Made by a program: the position numbers and the translations under genes. From a virus: a stretch of 23,913 nucleotides of DNA. Numbering within the stretch: position 1 is the first letter of the stretch; each line of letters begins with the position of its first letter. The stretch covers positions 1-23,913 of IMG/VR virus record IMGVR_UViG_3300032223_003030, one strand, 5' to 3'. Positions 13,706 through 22,230 of the stretch are shown piece by piece. The notes under the pieces were generated by a model that was given only the letters and a program-made list of their open reading frames with translations, made no database searches and was not told the DNA's origin.

Positions 13706-14923
13706 TTAGATGTCTAACTTAAGTTTGAACGTATATTCTCTCTCGTTGTTCTTTTTTACTGGGGTTGCTAGTTTTGCTATTGCTATTAGTTTCTTATTTT
13801 CATCATAAATGCCAATTTTATTTATAAAAGTCTGCTTCTTGAAGGAGCCGCTTACATTTGTATAAGGCGTTTTTATTGTATTTTTTATTAATATTTCTTT
13901 ATTTTCAATATAACTATTTGATGAAGTGGCAACATATTTAAAATTAGATTGATTATGCTGAACGAATGTTTTATTGTTTGTCATGTTTGCTTCATTTTTA
14001 GCCAAATGAAGAAGCATAGTGGTAGAAGAAATGTAATTAGTGCCTTGAAAGTCTAGTTCAAAACTAGATGAATTCAATAGAGAGCTAGATAATTGAGATT
14101 TACCCCAATGTTTCCATTTTGGAAGGTCAGTGTCTATTGTTTTTGTACTGCCAGAATAGTAAACATAGTTGTCTTTTGTACTGTTATTTAAATTCCAGCT
14201 ACCAGTTAATAATATAATACCCTCATCATATAAAATAACACCAGCCGTACTGCCAGTGCTAGATCCTGTTACTTCTACTAACTCTCCATTATATCTGTAA
14301 TCCTGCAATCTTCCAATTAAAGTACCTGTAATATAAAAATCTAATTGCACGCTTCCTCTTTTTATAGAGGAACCATAGAATATAGATGGTATATTTACCA
14401 TTAATATATCCTTTGGAACATTTGCTGAAATTTGATTATTTATATCTACTTTATAACTTGAAATATAGTTAGAGGATGTATAAGAGGGTGTAACTGATGA
14501 ATACCAGTCTAGAGTATTCTTTAAAGAAACCAATTTAATAGACTGTGCTATACCTGTAATAGATGTTTGGTCAGTAAAATTAGAAGAATTGCTTGAAGTT
14601 ATTGAAAATATTTTAACTGAAGAAGATAAATAGTTGTTTATAGTAGGTTGCGAATTTGTATATTGATTTTGTTGAGTTGTGTTAACTGGTGTCCAATTTC
14701 CAAATTGCGTATTTAGATCATATCTTAAAGAATAATTTGTAGATCCAAGTAAATTTAAGCCAGATCCAAGTACTAATGATGAATTTTTTGTATCAGAAGA
14801 TAAAATTTGGCCTAGATTTTTGATAAAAACAGACCCTGTAGAATCAATAAAAATTGAATTCTGAGGATATGCTTTTATTGTATTTTTTAATACATCTTCT
14901 AGGCCAAATTTTTTATAATTCAT
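13706..14923 (-). CDS. Virion structural protein, paralogue of the 383-aa neighbour
   Basis: A 405-aa protein rich in Ser, Asn, Thr and Tyr, mostly beta by composition, with no enzymatic motif. Three blocks match the 383-aa protein encoded just upstream, in the same order: IKRGS with LDFYITG (187-200), GVILYDEGIILLTG (228-241), and the last 40 residues with KLIAIAKLATPVKK and KLKLDI (about 366-405). Its start lies 1 nt after the upstream stop (TAATATG). The first 130 residues are low-complexity and differ from the neighbour. Probably a surface or tail-associated structural protein; the exact part is unknown. The tandem arrangement points to gene duplication followed by divergence. Confidence 0.7.
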   Translation of the reverse strand: MNYKKFGLEDVLKNTIKAYPQNSIFIDSTGSVFIKNLGQILSSDTKNSSLVLGSGLNLLGSTNYSLRYDLNTQFGNWTPVNTTQQNQYTNSQPTINNYLSSSVKIFSITSSNSSNFTDQTSITGIAQSIKLVSLKNTLDWYSSVTPSYTSSNYISSYKVDINNQISANVPKDILMVNIPSIFYGSSIKRGSVQLDFYITGTLIGRLQDYRYNGELVEVTGSSTGSTAGVILYDEGIILLTGSWNLNNSTKDNYVYYSGSTKTIDTDLPKWKHWGKSQLSSSLLNSSSFELDFQGTNYISSTTMLLHLAKNEANMTNNKTFVQHNQSNFKYVATSSNSYIENKEILIKNTIKTPYTNVSGSFKKQTFINKIGIYDENKKLIAIAKLATPVKKNNEREYTFKLKLDI

Positions 14924-14924
14924 A

Positions 14925-16076
14925 TTAATAATCCAAACGAACTCTTAATATCATCGATTGCTCTTCGGTTTTCTTTAACGGTTGTGATAATTTTGCTACA
15001 GCTAAAAGTTCATTATCTGGAGAATATAGGCCAGCGGTAGTGATATATGAAACAGGTGCATTTGCTGGATTTCCATTTTTTACTCTAATTTGACTTGAGG
15101 ATAGATAAGTTGGGTTAGAGCTATAATTAAATTCATTGTTATTAATTCTTAAGAAGTAAATTGTTGAATTTAATTCTGTTGTATTTTGAAATTCTATATT
15201 AGAAATTCTTCTTCTTAGTGCATTTGCCATACCATCGATAGAAGCTGTTCCCGCTAATGCAGTTATTCCAAGAGAAGAAGAACCATAATTAACAAAAGTA
15301 TCTCCATCGCTTAATTGACCATAAGCGCTTGCGCTCATGTTAGTAAATTCACTAACACCAGCAGAATATTTCTGGAAAGTTTGACCGCTTAGTAAAACCA
15401 CGCCAGCTTGATAGAAAATCAATCCACAGTTATCATTATGTGGATTTGTTGGGAAGTTAGTTTGATCATTTATAGACTCAGAGATATATAATAGACCAAC
15501 ATCTCCAACTGGTGAGTTTGTTAAATAACCTGGTGGGTTTAGCGTACCGCTGTAATCAACGATAGTACCAGTTAATCCAAATCTGCTAGTATCTGATTGG
15601 CCTAAGCCCAATTTCATCTTAAATGACCCTTTTTTAATTTCATCTTTTACCAACAATCTAGAGAATGTTAAAAAGAAACCATTGCTTATTTTGTTTCCAT
15701 TTGGGTTCGTCGATGCTTCGTAGTCAAATAATTTTATAGAACCAGTGCTATCATAACCAACTAATGTTTTAGCCATTTGGTTGTATATACTTATTTTTTT
15801 AGACTTATCTGTTGTTGCCTGAGAAGATGCAGCCATTACAGAATTGGATGAAATTCCATATGTAACATCAAATAAATCATTTGCAGATGAACTTAAATAC
15901 GGATAATCATAAACTGTTTGAAACATTTTATGAGAATAATTTAAAATATTTAGTTCACCAGCACTTGAAGAATAAGTACCTGAGAATATAGTACCAGTCA
16001 AAGGTATTTGCTCATACAATAACGTTCTTGTGTTTGTTACGTCATCGGTAGTTAAAGTTTTAAAAGTCGTTGCCAT
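14925..16076 (-). CDS. Virion structural protein, paralogue of the 405-aa neighbour
   Basis: A 383-aa protein, beta-rich and Ser/Thr/Asn-rich. Blocks shared with the next gene: IKKGSFKMKL (147-156), GLIFYQAGVVLLSG (218-231), a stretch around FLRINNNEFNYSSNP (about 308-322), and the C-terminal ELLAVAKLSQPLKK followed by RVRLDY (344-383). The AVAKLSQPLKKT ending is one I associate with structural proteins of large marine myoviruses. AAGGA lies 7 nt before the ATG. Its place between the 312-aa and 405-aa structural proteins suggests a tail or baseplate-periphery component; no precise role can be given. Confidence 0.72.
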   Translation of the reverse strand: MATTFKTLTTDDVTNTRTLLYEQIPLTGTIFSGTYSSSAGELNILNYSHKMFQTVYDYPYLSSSANDLFDVTYGISSNSVMAASSQATTDKSKKISIYNQMAKTLVGYDSTGSIKLFDYEASTNPNGNKISNGFFLTFSRLLVKDEIKKGSFKMKLGLGQSDTSRFGLTGTIVDYSGTLNPPGYLTNSPVGDVGLLYISESINDQTNFPTNPHNDNCGLIFYQAGVVLLSGQTFQKYSAGVSEFTNMSASAYGQLSDGDTFVNYGSSSLGITALAGTASIDGMANALRRRISNIEFQNTTELNSTIYFLRINNNEFNYSSNPTYLSSSQIRVKNGNPANAPVSYITTAGLYSPDNELLAVAKLSQPLKKTEEQSMILRVRLDY

Positions 16077-16095
16077 GTTTTATTCCTTGTCTCTA

Positions 16096-17034
16096 TTAGA
16101 TAAGTTTAGCGTATACAACAGGAACGGTTATTGAATATCCGGTCGTTGCACCAGTGATAATGATGTTAGAAAAGATTGTTTTTAGGGTAGAAGTAGCTGG
16201 GCTACGAGTTCCTGTATATATAGATCCGATAGTATCAAACATATAAGTGCTTGTTTTTGTTGTTAAGCTAGCTTCGATACCAAATTCTAATATAGTTCCT
16301 CTTGGACCAGAGATAACCTGACCACTATTTGATGTAGTAGTATCAATTGATGATACTGGATTATCTCTTACCATTGATGGATCTGTTGTTAATGAGACAA
16401 AGTAACTTGCGATATCGTCATCGTCTACGTAAGATGGATTAACTTGATTATAATTTTTGTCTAGTAGAACACCTAGTCTATTATCCATTTCGACAATATA
16501 TTGAGTCTCTTTTAATTCAGATGGTAAAGAGGTAACAGCAGTAGAGTCAATACCTTGATCAACTCTTATAATCTGGCTTCCATTTGTAGAAAATCCTTTT
16601 AACAGACCAGTACCGGTATTTATTGCAATGCTGTTTACTGTATTTCCAGAAGTAGAGAAAAAATCCTCTGTTGTCTTATCGACTGCGACGATGAATCCGT
16701 TTGTTATAATAGCACCAGCATAGTTACTTCCATTAAGAGGGTTAACCTCCATTACTGGTAGATGCAAGATATTTTTAAGATTTACTGTCATTAATTTACT
16801 TTTCATGCTAGATGCATTATTAGTAAATGATTCTAAGATTGGCGTTTGTAGTAACTGTAAATCTTGATAGGCGCTTCCTGTGTTACCAACAAATAAGCTA
16901 TAGTCAATTTCATCATCAGCAAGCGCAAACTTACTAATCTTGAAAGATCCATCTCCTTTTGCTAATCTCATTCTGCCCGTATCTGTTAAAACTGCGTCTA
17001 AAATTATGTCACCTGAATTATTTAAAAAACCCAT
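16096..17034 (-). CDS. Structural protein sharing an N-terminal domain with the 300-aa protein
   Basis: A 312-aa protein with a strong AGGAG site 6 nt before the ATG. Residues 1-70 match the N-terminus of the 300-aa protein encoded at 22219: ILDAVLTDTGRMRLAKG (11-27), KFALADDEIDY (35-45) and ILESF (66-70), against IDLQLTPYGKQTLAKG, YAFFDDDIIYD and VLEST. The remainder is beta-rich and different. A four-Asp run (YVDDDDIASYF) sits near the middle. No enzyme motif is present. The shared N-terminal module suggests that both bind the same partner in the virion, for example equivalent sites in a baseplate or tail. The distal part carries the specific role. Unknown function otherwise. Confidence 0.72.
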   Translation of the reverse strand: MGFLNNSGDIILDAVLTDTGRMRLAKGDGSFKISKFALADDEIDYSLFVGNTGSAYQDLQLLQTPILESFTNNASSMKSKLMTVNLKNILHLPVMEVNPLNGSNYAGAIITNGFIVAVDKTTEDFFSTSGNTVNSIAINTGTGLLKGFSTNGSQIIRVDQGIDSTAVTSLPSELKETQYIVEMDNRLGVLLDKNYNQVNPSYVDDDDIASYFVSLTTDPSMVRDNPVSSIDTTTSNSGQVISGPRGTILEFGIEASLTTKTSTYMFDTIGSIYTGTRSPATSTLKTIFSNIIITGATTGYSITVPVVYAKLI

Positions 17035-17074
17035 TTTTTTCTCCTAAACATTAAATAGTAGTTTATGTAAATTT

Positions 17075-18895
17075 TTACTTTTTTAACTTGTTTTTGATTT
17101 GATATCTATAGTCTAGATTAATATCAATCATTTTACCTGATGTTTTTGAGATTAATCTAATTTTATATTGTGGAGCACCAGTTCCTTGAAAAATAGATTC
17201 AAGATTCTTAAACCTGGATCTATCGAAGAGAAATTCAGAATCTTTATATGTCTCTTCAGATCCTTTTGTCTCTAATAAGCTTGTTTGATAATATGAGGGC
17301 TTTATTGATACTCTTTGCTTAAAAGGTAATTCTTGAGTCAGTAAATCAGAGCTTAAAGGATCAACTTTATCAAAATTAAATGATCTAATAATAGGCACAA
17401 TTGCACCATTAATATTTTTTATCTCTACTTCATATATAACGCTTGGGTTTGAATATCTTTTTCCATCATATGCTCTAAAAGTGTAATAATACATTTTATT
17501 TTCTTCGAGAATATCATAAAAAGCATTTTTATCAGAAGTTACTCTTATAACCTCGCCATAATTAAAAGCGCTATATGATGAAGGTTTTTCATTTATTTTA
17601 TAAACAATATATTCCTTAAAGTTTCTTTTACTGAAAAAAACAGGTTCATCTGCATTAATGCTTAAAGAGGTTTCTGCTGCTGTAAAGAAAATTGGCTTCT
17701 CATATGCAGTTTTTGTATTTAAAAATATCTTTATATTATTTGGTTGATTAAAAATAGGATAAATAGAAGGCTCTGGTATTACTGGATATGAGTCTTTTTC
17801 TATTGCAAATCCTTCAAAAAAATTAATATCTATTATTGTTGGATTTACGTATGCTATCTCTGCGTTTTTAGTTACTGTATATCCTACAGAAAGACATACT
17901 AGAGTAATTGAATATATATAATCTTGAAATGGTAAAACTTGATTATCTATATATTCTAAATCTTGATCGTAAACATATGGAATATATACATTTTGCAATG
18001 TTTCTGTTCTGTCAGCATTTTCAAATTTTTGTTTTTGACGCTTTTTAGTTATCTTATAAAATAAAGGAATTAATGTAGTTCGCTTATTTAACATAACTTC
18101 TTGAAGCAATTGCTCTGTACTTAAATCTGAATAACCTATTATGTTATCTAATGTATCTCTTACGTCTGGCACAAATGAATCTACTGCTTGAGATGTGATA
18201 GGATTACTAGATACATAAACAGTTTTTGGTAAATTTACAGAAATTAAATTTTGTAAATTAAAAATTTCATTATAATCTTTTATTTTTAATGCTGATTTAG
18301 TATCAAATTTAGCATTAAAATAATTAGAAAAAGTGTATTGATAAACAAAATAATTTTGCTTATCGTACATCATACCGCTTAAAAATCTATTTATATTATA
18401 AAAAGTTTCTTCTTTATTTTTATTTAAATTGTTAATTTTTGGAATTTTTATTCTAATAAATTCTGGCAATTTGTTGATTAAGTTAGGATTATTGCCTTTT
18501 TTAATAGTTTCATTTGAAAATAAATAATCCGTATAGTTTCCCCATATATCACTTAAAGATGGGATTAAGTTTGATTTGTAATATTCGACTATATTATTTT
18601 CTTCTAATGTGTAGAAATTTTTTATTTGTCTAGAATCGCTAATATGCAAATCTTGCACTTTTTCATTATAGTTATCAAAAGTAATTTTATTAAATTCGTG
18701 GGTTATTGAGACATTATATTCTGATTTACCATCGTTTACTGGTATGTCTACAGAAAAATTATGATAATTTAAATTATCTGTACCCTGCATTTGTATGCGA
18801 TTTTTTAAATCATTTAAGGCAACAACTTTTTTAGCATTAAGTGTATCGCCACTGTTATATAATGTATTGACAGTAAATTTATTTTCTATTATCAT
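17075..18895 (-). CDS. Large virion structural protein with fibronectin-like segment
   Basis: A 606-aa protein. Residues about 245-290 contain RDTLDNIIGYSDLS and TLIPLFYKITKKRQ. Residues about 300-345 contain YIPYVYDQDLEYIDNQV and a beta pattern ending SITLVCLSVGYTVTK. Residues about 425-492 resemble a fibronectin type III fold (EENKMYYYTFRAYD, then NPSVIYEVEI). The C-terminus (576-606) reads QYKIRLISKTSGKMIDINL. This order of motifs is one I associate with uncharacterised structural proteins of large marine phages. No signal peptide or catalytic residues are visible. It starts 1 nt after the stop of the 806-aa gene. A baseplate or tail-surface role is plausible from its neighbours. The 40 bases downstream (17035-17074) hold only the AGGAG site of the next gene. 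Confidence 0.7.
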   Translation of the reverse strand: MIIENKFTVNTLYNSGDTLNAKKVVALNDLKNRIQMQGTDNLNYHNFSVDIPVNDGKSEYNVSITHEFNKITFDNYNEKVQDLHISDSRQIKNFYTLEENNIVEYYKSNLIPSLSDIWGNYTDYLFSNETIKKGNNPNLINKLPEFIRIKIPKINNLNKNKEETFYNINRFLSGMMYDKQNYFVYQYTFSNYFNAKFDTKSALKIKDYNEIFNLQNLISVNLPKTVYVSSNPITSQAVDSFVPDVRDTLDNIIGYSDLSTEQLLQEVMLNKRTTLIPLFYKITKKRQKQKFENADRTETLQNVYIPYVYDQDLEYIDNQVLPFQDYIYSITLVCLSVGYTVTKNAEIAYVNPTIIDINFFEGFAIEKDSYPVIPEPSIYPIFNQPNNIKIFLNTKTAYEKPIFFTAAETSLSINADEPVFFSKRNFKEYIVYKINEKPSSYSAFNYGEVIRVTSDKNAFYDILEENKMYYYTFRAYDGKRYSNPSVIYEVEIKNINGAIVPIIRSFNFDKVDPLSSDLLTQELPFKQRVSIKPSYYQTSLLETKGSEETYKDSEFLFDRSRFKNLESIFQGTGAPQYKIRLISKTSGKMIDINLDYRYQIKNKLKK

Positions 18896-18896
18896 A

Positions 18897-21317
18897 TTAG
18901 TTACTCAGGATAAAATACCTGTTAAGTATTTCTAGATTAAGACGGCTATCATCAAAAAAGCCTATTTCATCTGTATTTACTTGCATAAATCTTATTAATA
19001 GTGATTGCCCGCTCGACATTATATTTTTAACTTTTGAGTCATTAATATCTAAAATTGTCCAAATTGGCTTTTTTAAAAATTTTATATTATGCTTATCGCT
19101 ATTTTCATATCCGCTCAGATATTCCACTCTTGTTAATTTTCCATATCTCAGTATAAATAATATAATTTTTTTATAATTTTTGTAAAAACTATCATCTAAC
19201 TTGTTGTTTAAGAAAGTTAAATAGAAGTTTATATTAGATTGGACGTATTTAGTTATTGAATAAGTACCAGTAATAAAATCATCTATTGTGCTATTAGCAA
19301 AATTAGAAGTTGATCCTGTTAAGTTTTTATATATAGATATAAGCTGCTCTCTATTTTTTGTTTTTAATATTTTTTCTATAGCGTTTCCTGGAGAGCTGGA
19401 ATTTTTAAACTTATTTAAATACATCATATTATCAATTTGATCAGTTAAGATATTATATAAATATAGATAACTTACTTGCTCTTCTGTCAAATTATTTTTT
19501 AATTCTTGTAGTAAGAATTGAATAGTAGTATCAGAAATCTTAAAATCTAAATCTTCTTCGCTTTTTAAATTTGCGCTTTCTACGATAGACTGGGTATCTA
19601 ATCCAAATGAAGTTAATCTATAAATTTTATCAATTTGGCGGAATGGAAAATATTGTTTATTATTCGATGTTAGATCTCTATAGCTAGAAAAATCAGCAGA
19701 ATAATCATAGAAACATTTGCCATTTGATGGCTTAACTGAGTTAATTAATATATAACTCTGTCGAAAATCAGTGTTAGTTTTTTTGTCTAATATTAAATTA
19801 GCTTTTTTTAAGAGGGAATCAAAGTGATTTCCAAAACTTTGCAAAACATCAAGAGATGCATTTGTTGGCGATAATGAATTTAATAATTCTTTACTTGTTG
19901 TTTCTAGTTTATTTTCTTCAATTATATTATAGAGTAATGTATAGGAATTACAACAATCAAAACACTTACTCCAATCTGAGTTGGCATATGATTGCTTGAC
20001 CGTATATAAGTCTGTAAAAGAATCTGTATTAAAATTATAATATATGTGCTTATCGTTTTTATCGACTTTATTTGCAAAATTTAAAGAATTGTTGAGATAG
20101 TTCTTAAATAATTCATTTTCTTCTTTTGAATGTCTTACTAGATTTTGCAAATACTTTAAAACACCGTCGTCGATAGATATATCGACTCTATAAGAAAATA
20201 AACCAGCGTTAAAATAGCTATATTCGGTATCTGTAAATTTATAAAAATGTATGTCAGAGAAAGAATCGACTGAATTATCTAGATAAACTGGGTCTTTATT
20301 AGTTGTTGTATTAGATATTAGTTTTTCTTTTTTTGTGTTTTTATCAATTCTTGAAACTTGTATGTCTTTTATAACGCTAAGTTGTTTTATCCAAGCTCTA
20401 ACAGTAGGATCATTAAATGAATCTTTTCCTAAAGAAGAAAAAACACTTGAATTTTTAAAGATGTAATTAATAGAATCAAATGAAAACATTATATTTAAGT
20501 TTCCAGCTTCGTCTACTGAGTGATGTACGTCACTTATTGCTGATAAATTATCGTATGTAACATCTTCTGATTCTTTTTTTGCACCCTGATATTCTAACTT
20601 TACTAGGCTTTTTGAAGAATCTAGATCGACTACTCTAACCTCTTCAGTTTTCTTGGTTATAGGATACTTTTTGTCATCAACAAAGTAAAAATAATTATTG
20701 TTTATTGAACTATATTCTGAACACCATAGATTATCTTGTTTTGTGTGTGGTCTAATAATTAAATTATTGATCACGCCATCTTTTATTAATTCAAACTTTT
20801 CTAACATAAAGCTAGAATTGTATTTTTTATCATTTATATTTTTGATTGAAAATTCTTTAGCGTACTCTCCTGAATCATAATAACAATATGTTATAAATCC
20901 AAGAAAATTACTTATTGGAAGTCGAAAATTTGAATCATAGAGAAATTTATATATTTTTTCTGTATCTGTAGTTATTTCAGGATTTTCTTCTAGTAACTGT
21001 TCTGGTGTTAGATTTTTTAATTTTAATGTAGATATTTGAAAATTATTTTTAGTTAGCACATCTAGATAATTTTCTTTTGTTATGCTATTAAAAACTTTTT
21101 CGTCCTGGATACAGGCAACTTTTATATAGCAATGTTTGCTAACATTTGGATTAGTTGCCCATCCAGAAGTCATATTTTTTGTTATAAAATGATCCATTAC
21201 CCATGTTTTAATTCGTATATCGTATACGCTATCGAGTTCTTTAATTTGAAATGATTCAAAAAAAGAATTAGGCATATTTCTTGTAAGTATTGAAACTATA
21301 TCAATCATGGAAGTCAC
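18897..21317 (-). CDS. Large virion protein of unknown function
   Basis: An 806-aa protein, rich in Asn, Ser, Asp, Tyr and Lys, with no recognised domain. The N-terminal half looks beta-rich; residues about 600-740 look helical (ELKNNLTEEQVSYLYLYNIL, later SNINFYLTFLNNKL). A cysteine cluster CFDCCNSY is near residue 450. The first possible start is a GTG at 21317 that overlaps the upstream TAG stop (TAGTG), with AGGA about 12 nt before it. An in-frame ATG at 21308 would drop three residues and fits the MIDIVSIL start equally well. Flanked on both sides by structural genes in one coupled run, it is probably a baseplate or tail component. Its size and composition do not show which. Confidence 0.68.
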   Translation of the reverse strand: MTSMIDIVSILTRNMPNSFFESFQIKELDSVYDIRIKTWVMDHFITKNMTSGWATNPNVSKHCYIKVACIQDEKVFNSITKENYLDVLTKNNFQISTLKLKNLTPEQLLEENPEITTDTEKIYKFLYDSNFRLPISNFLGFITYCYYDSGEYAKEFSIKNINDKKYNSSFMLEKFELIKDGVINNLIIRPHTKQDNLWCSEYSSINNNYFYFVDDKKYPITKKTEEVRVVDLDSSKSLVKLEYQGAKKESEDVTYDNLSAISDVHHSVDEAGNLNIMFSFDSINYIFKNSSVFSSLGKDSFNDPTVRAWIKQLSVIKDIQVSRIDKNTKKEKLISNTTTNKDPVYLDNSVDSFSDIHFYKFTDTEYSYFNAGLFSYRVDISIDDGVLKYLQNLVRHSKEENELFKNYLNNSLNFANKVDKNDKHIYYNFNTDSFTDLYTVKQSYANSDWSKCFDCCNSYTLLYNIIEENKLETTSKELLNSLSPTNASLDVLQSFGNHFDSLLKKANLILDKKTNTDFRQSYILINSVKPSNGKCFYDYSADFSSYRDLTSNNKQYFPFRQIDKIYRLTSFGLDTQSIVESANLKSEEDLDFKISDTTIQFLLQELKNNLTEEQVSYLYLYNILTDQIDNMMYLNKFKNSSSPGNAIEKILKTKNREQLISIYKNLTGSTSNFANSTIDDFITGTYSITKYVQSNINFYLTFLNNKLDDSFYKNYKKIILFILRYGKLTRVEYLSGYENSDKHNIKFLKKPIWTILDINDSKVKNIMSSGQSLLIRFMQVNTDEIGFFDDSRLNLEILNRYFILSN

Positions 21318-22219
21318 TAGCAGTTGTTTCCTTTTGGTGAAATATCAGTCATTGGATCATAAATATATAGTCTGTTAGGTTTAAAATCTTCTTGCATATC
21401 ATCAGTTATAATGTTAAAATAAGATTTAACCATATGTGTATCTTCTTCTGTAAAAGTTTGAAAATCAGAAAATTTTGATGTTGGAGTTACGTCGAAAGTT
21501 AAATCGTTATCACTAATAACACCAGGAACCAGCATATCGTCAATTATTGCAGAATCATTTGACATTATACTTTTTTCAAATTTAAGTTTTTCAATTATTC
21601 CATTCTGTATTTTATGTACCTCTATATCAAAATTTTTAAATAAATACTCTACATTTTCTTCAAAAATATCAAAAACTATCTCTTTTGGAGAAACTTTGAC
21701 ATATGAATCATCCTGTTTTGGAGGATAAAATATTTCTTTTGTATTCATTTCTGCTTTTGAATAATCTTTATCTATTATAATATCAACATACTCAGTTTTT
21801 AAGTAAATTTGTGGAATTGATTCATTTCCAAGGTTATTGTAGTATAAAGAACTAGAAAGATCTACTCTATCTATTGTACCATTTACAAATGAAATATTAA
21901 ATGAAGGTAAATATTGGATTGAATCATCTGCATCAGCTAATGGAATACCTAAATATCTAGAATAATCAAGTTCTTCTAAAGAATTAACAGAAGACCCAGA
22001 GAACTTATATTGAGTTTTTAGATAAGGAGTTGACTCTAATACTCTTGTTTGCGTATCATTTTGTAGTTCAGTTACACTATAAGCCATAGAGTCATAAATG
22101 ATATCATCATCAAAAAAAGCATAATATGTAGGCTTAAAAACACCTTTTGCGAGTGTTTGCTTGCCATATGGAGTTAGTTGTAGATCTATGACTTCTTCTT
22201 TGCTTTTAAAGAATGACAT
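21317..22219 (-). CDS. Structural protein with LTxxGRxxLAKG-type N-terminal domain
   Basis: A 300-aa acidic protein. Residues 11-64 contain IDLQLTPYGKQTLAKG, YYAFFDDDIIYDS and RVLESTPY, a module shared with the 312-aa protein at 17034. The rest is beta-rich with many Asp and Glu and no enzyme motif. It has a GAGG ribosome binding site 7 nt before the ATG. Upstream, a TATAAATA matching the T4 late promoter box overlaps the stop of the preceding gene (22232-22239), but this could be chance. The gene lies between the large C-terminally complete structural protein and the 806-aa protein. Probably a virion part; the shared module suggests a common docking site with the 312-aa protein. Confidence 0.72.
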   Translation of the reverse strand: MSFFKSKEEVIDLQLTPYGKQTLAKGVFKPTYYAFFDDDIIYDSMAYSVTELQNDTQTRVLESTPYLKTQYKFSGSSVNSLEELDYSRYLGIPLADADDSIQYLPSFNISFVNGTIDRVDLSSSLYYNNLGNESIPQIYLKTEYVDIIIDKDYSKAEMNTKEIFYPPKQDDSYVKVSPKEIVFDIFEENVEYLFKNFDIEVHKIQNGIIEKLKFEKSIMSNDSAIIDDMLVPGVISDNDLTFDVTPTSKFSDFQTFTEEDTHMVKSYFNIITDDMQEDFKPNRLYIYDPMTDISPKGNNC

Positions 22220-22230
22220 TACTTTTCCTC

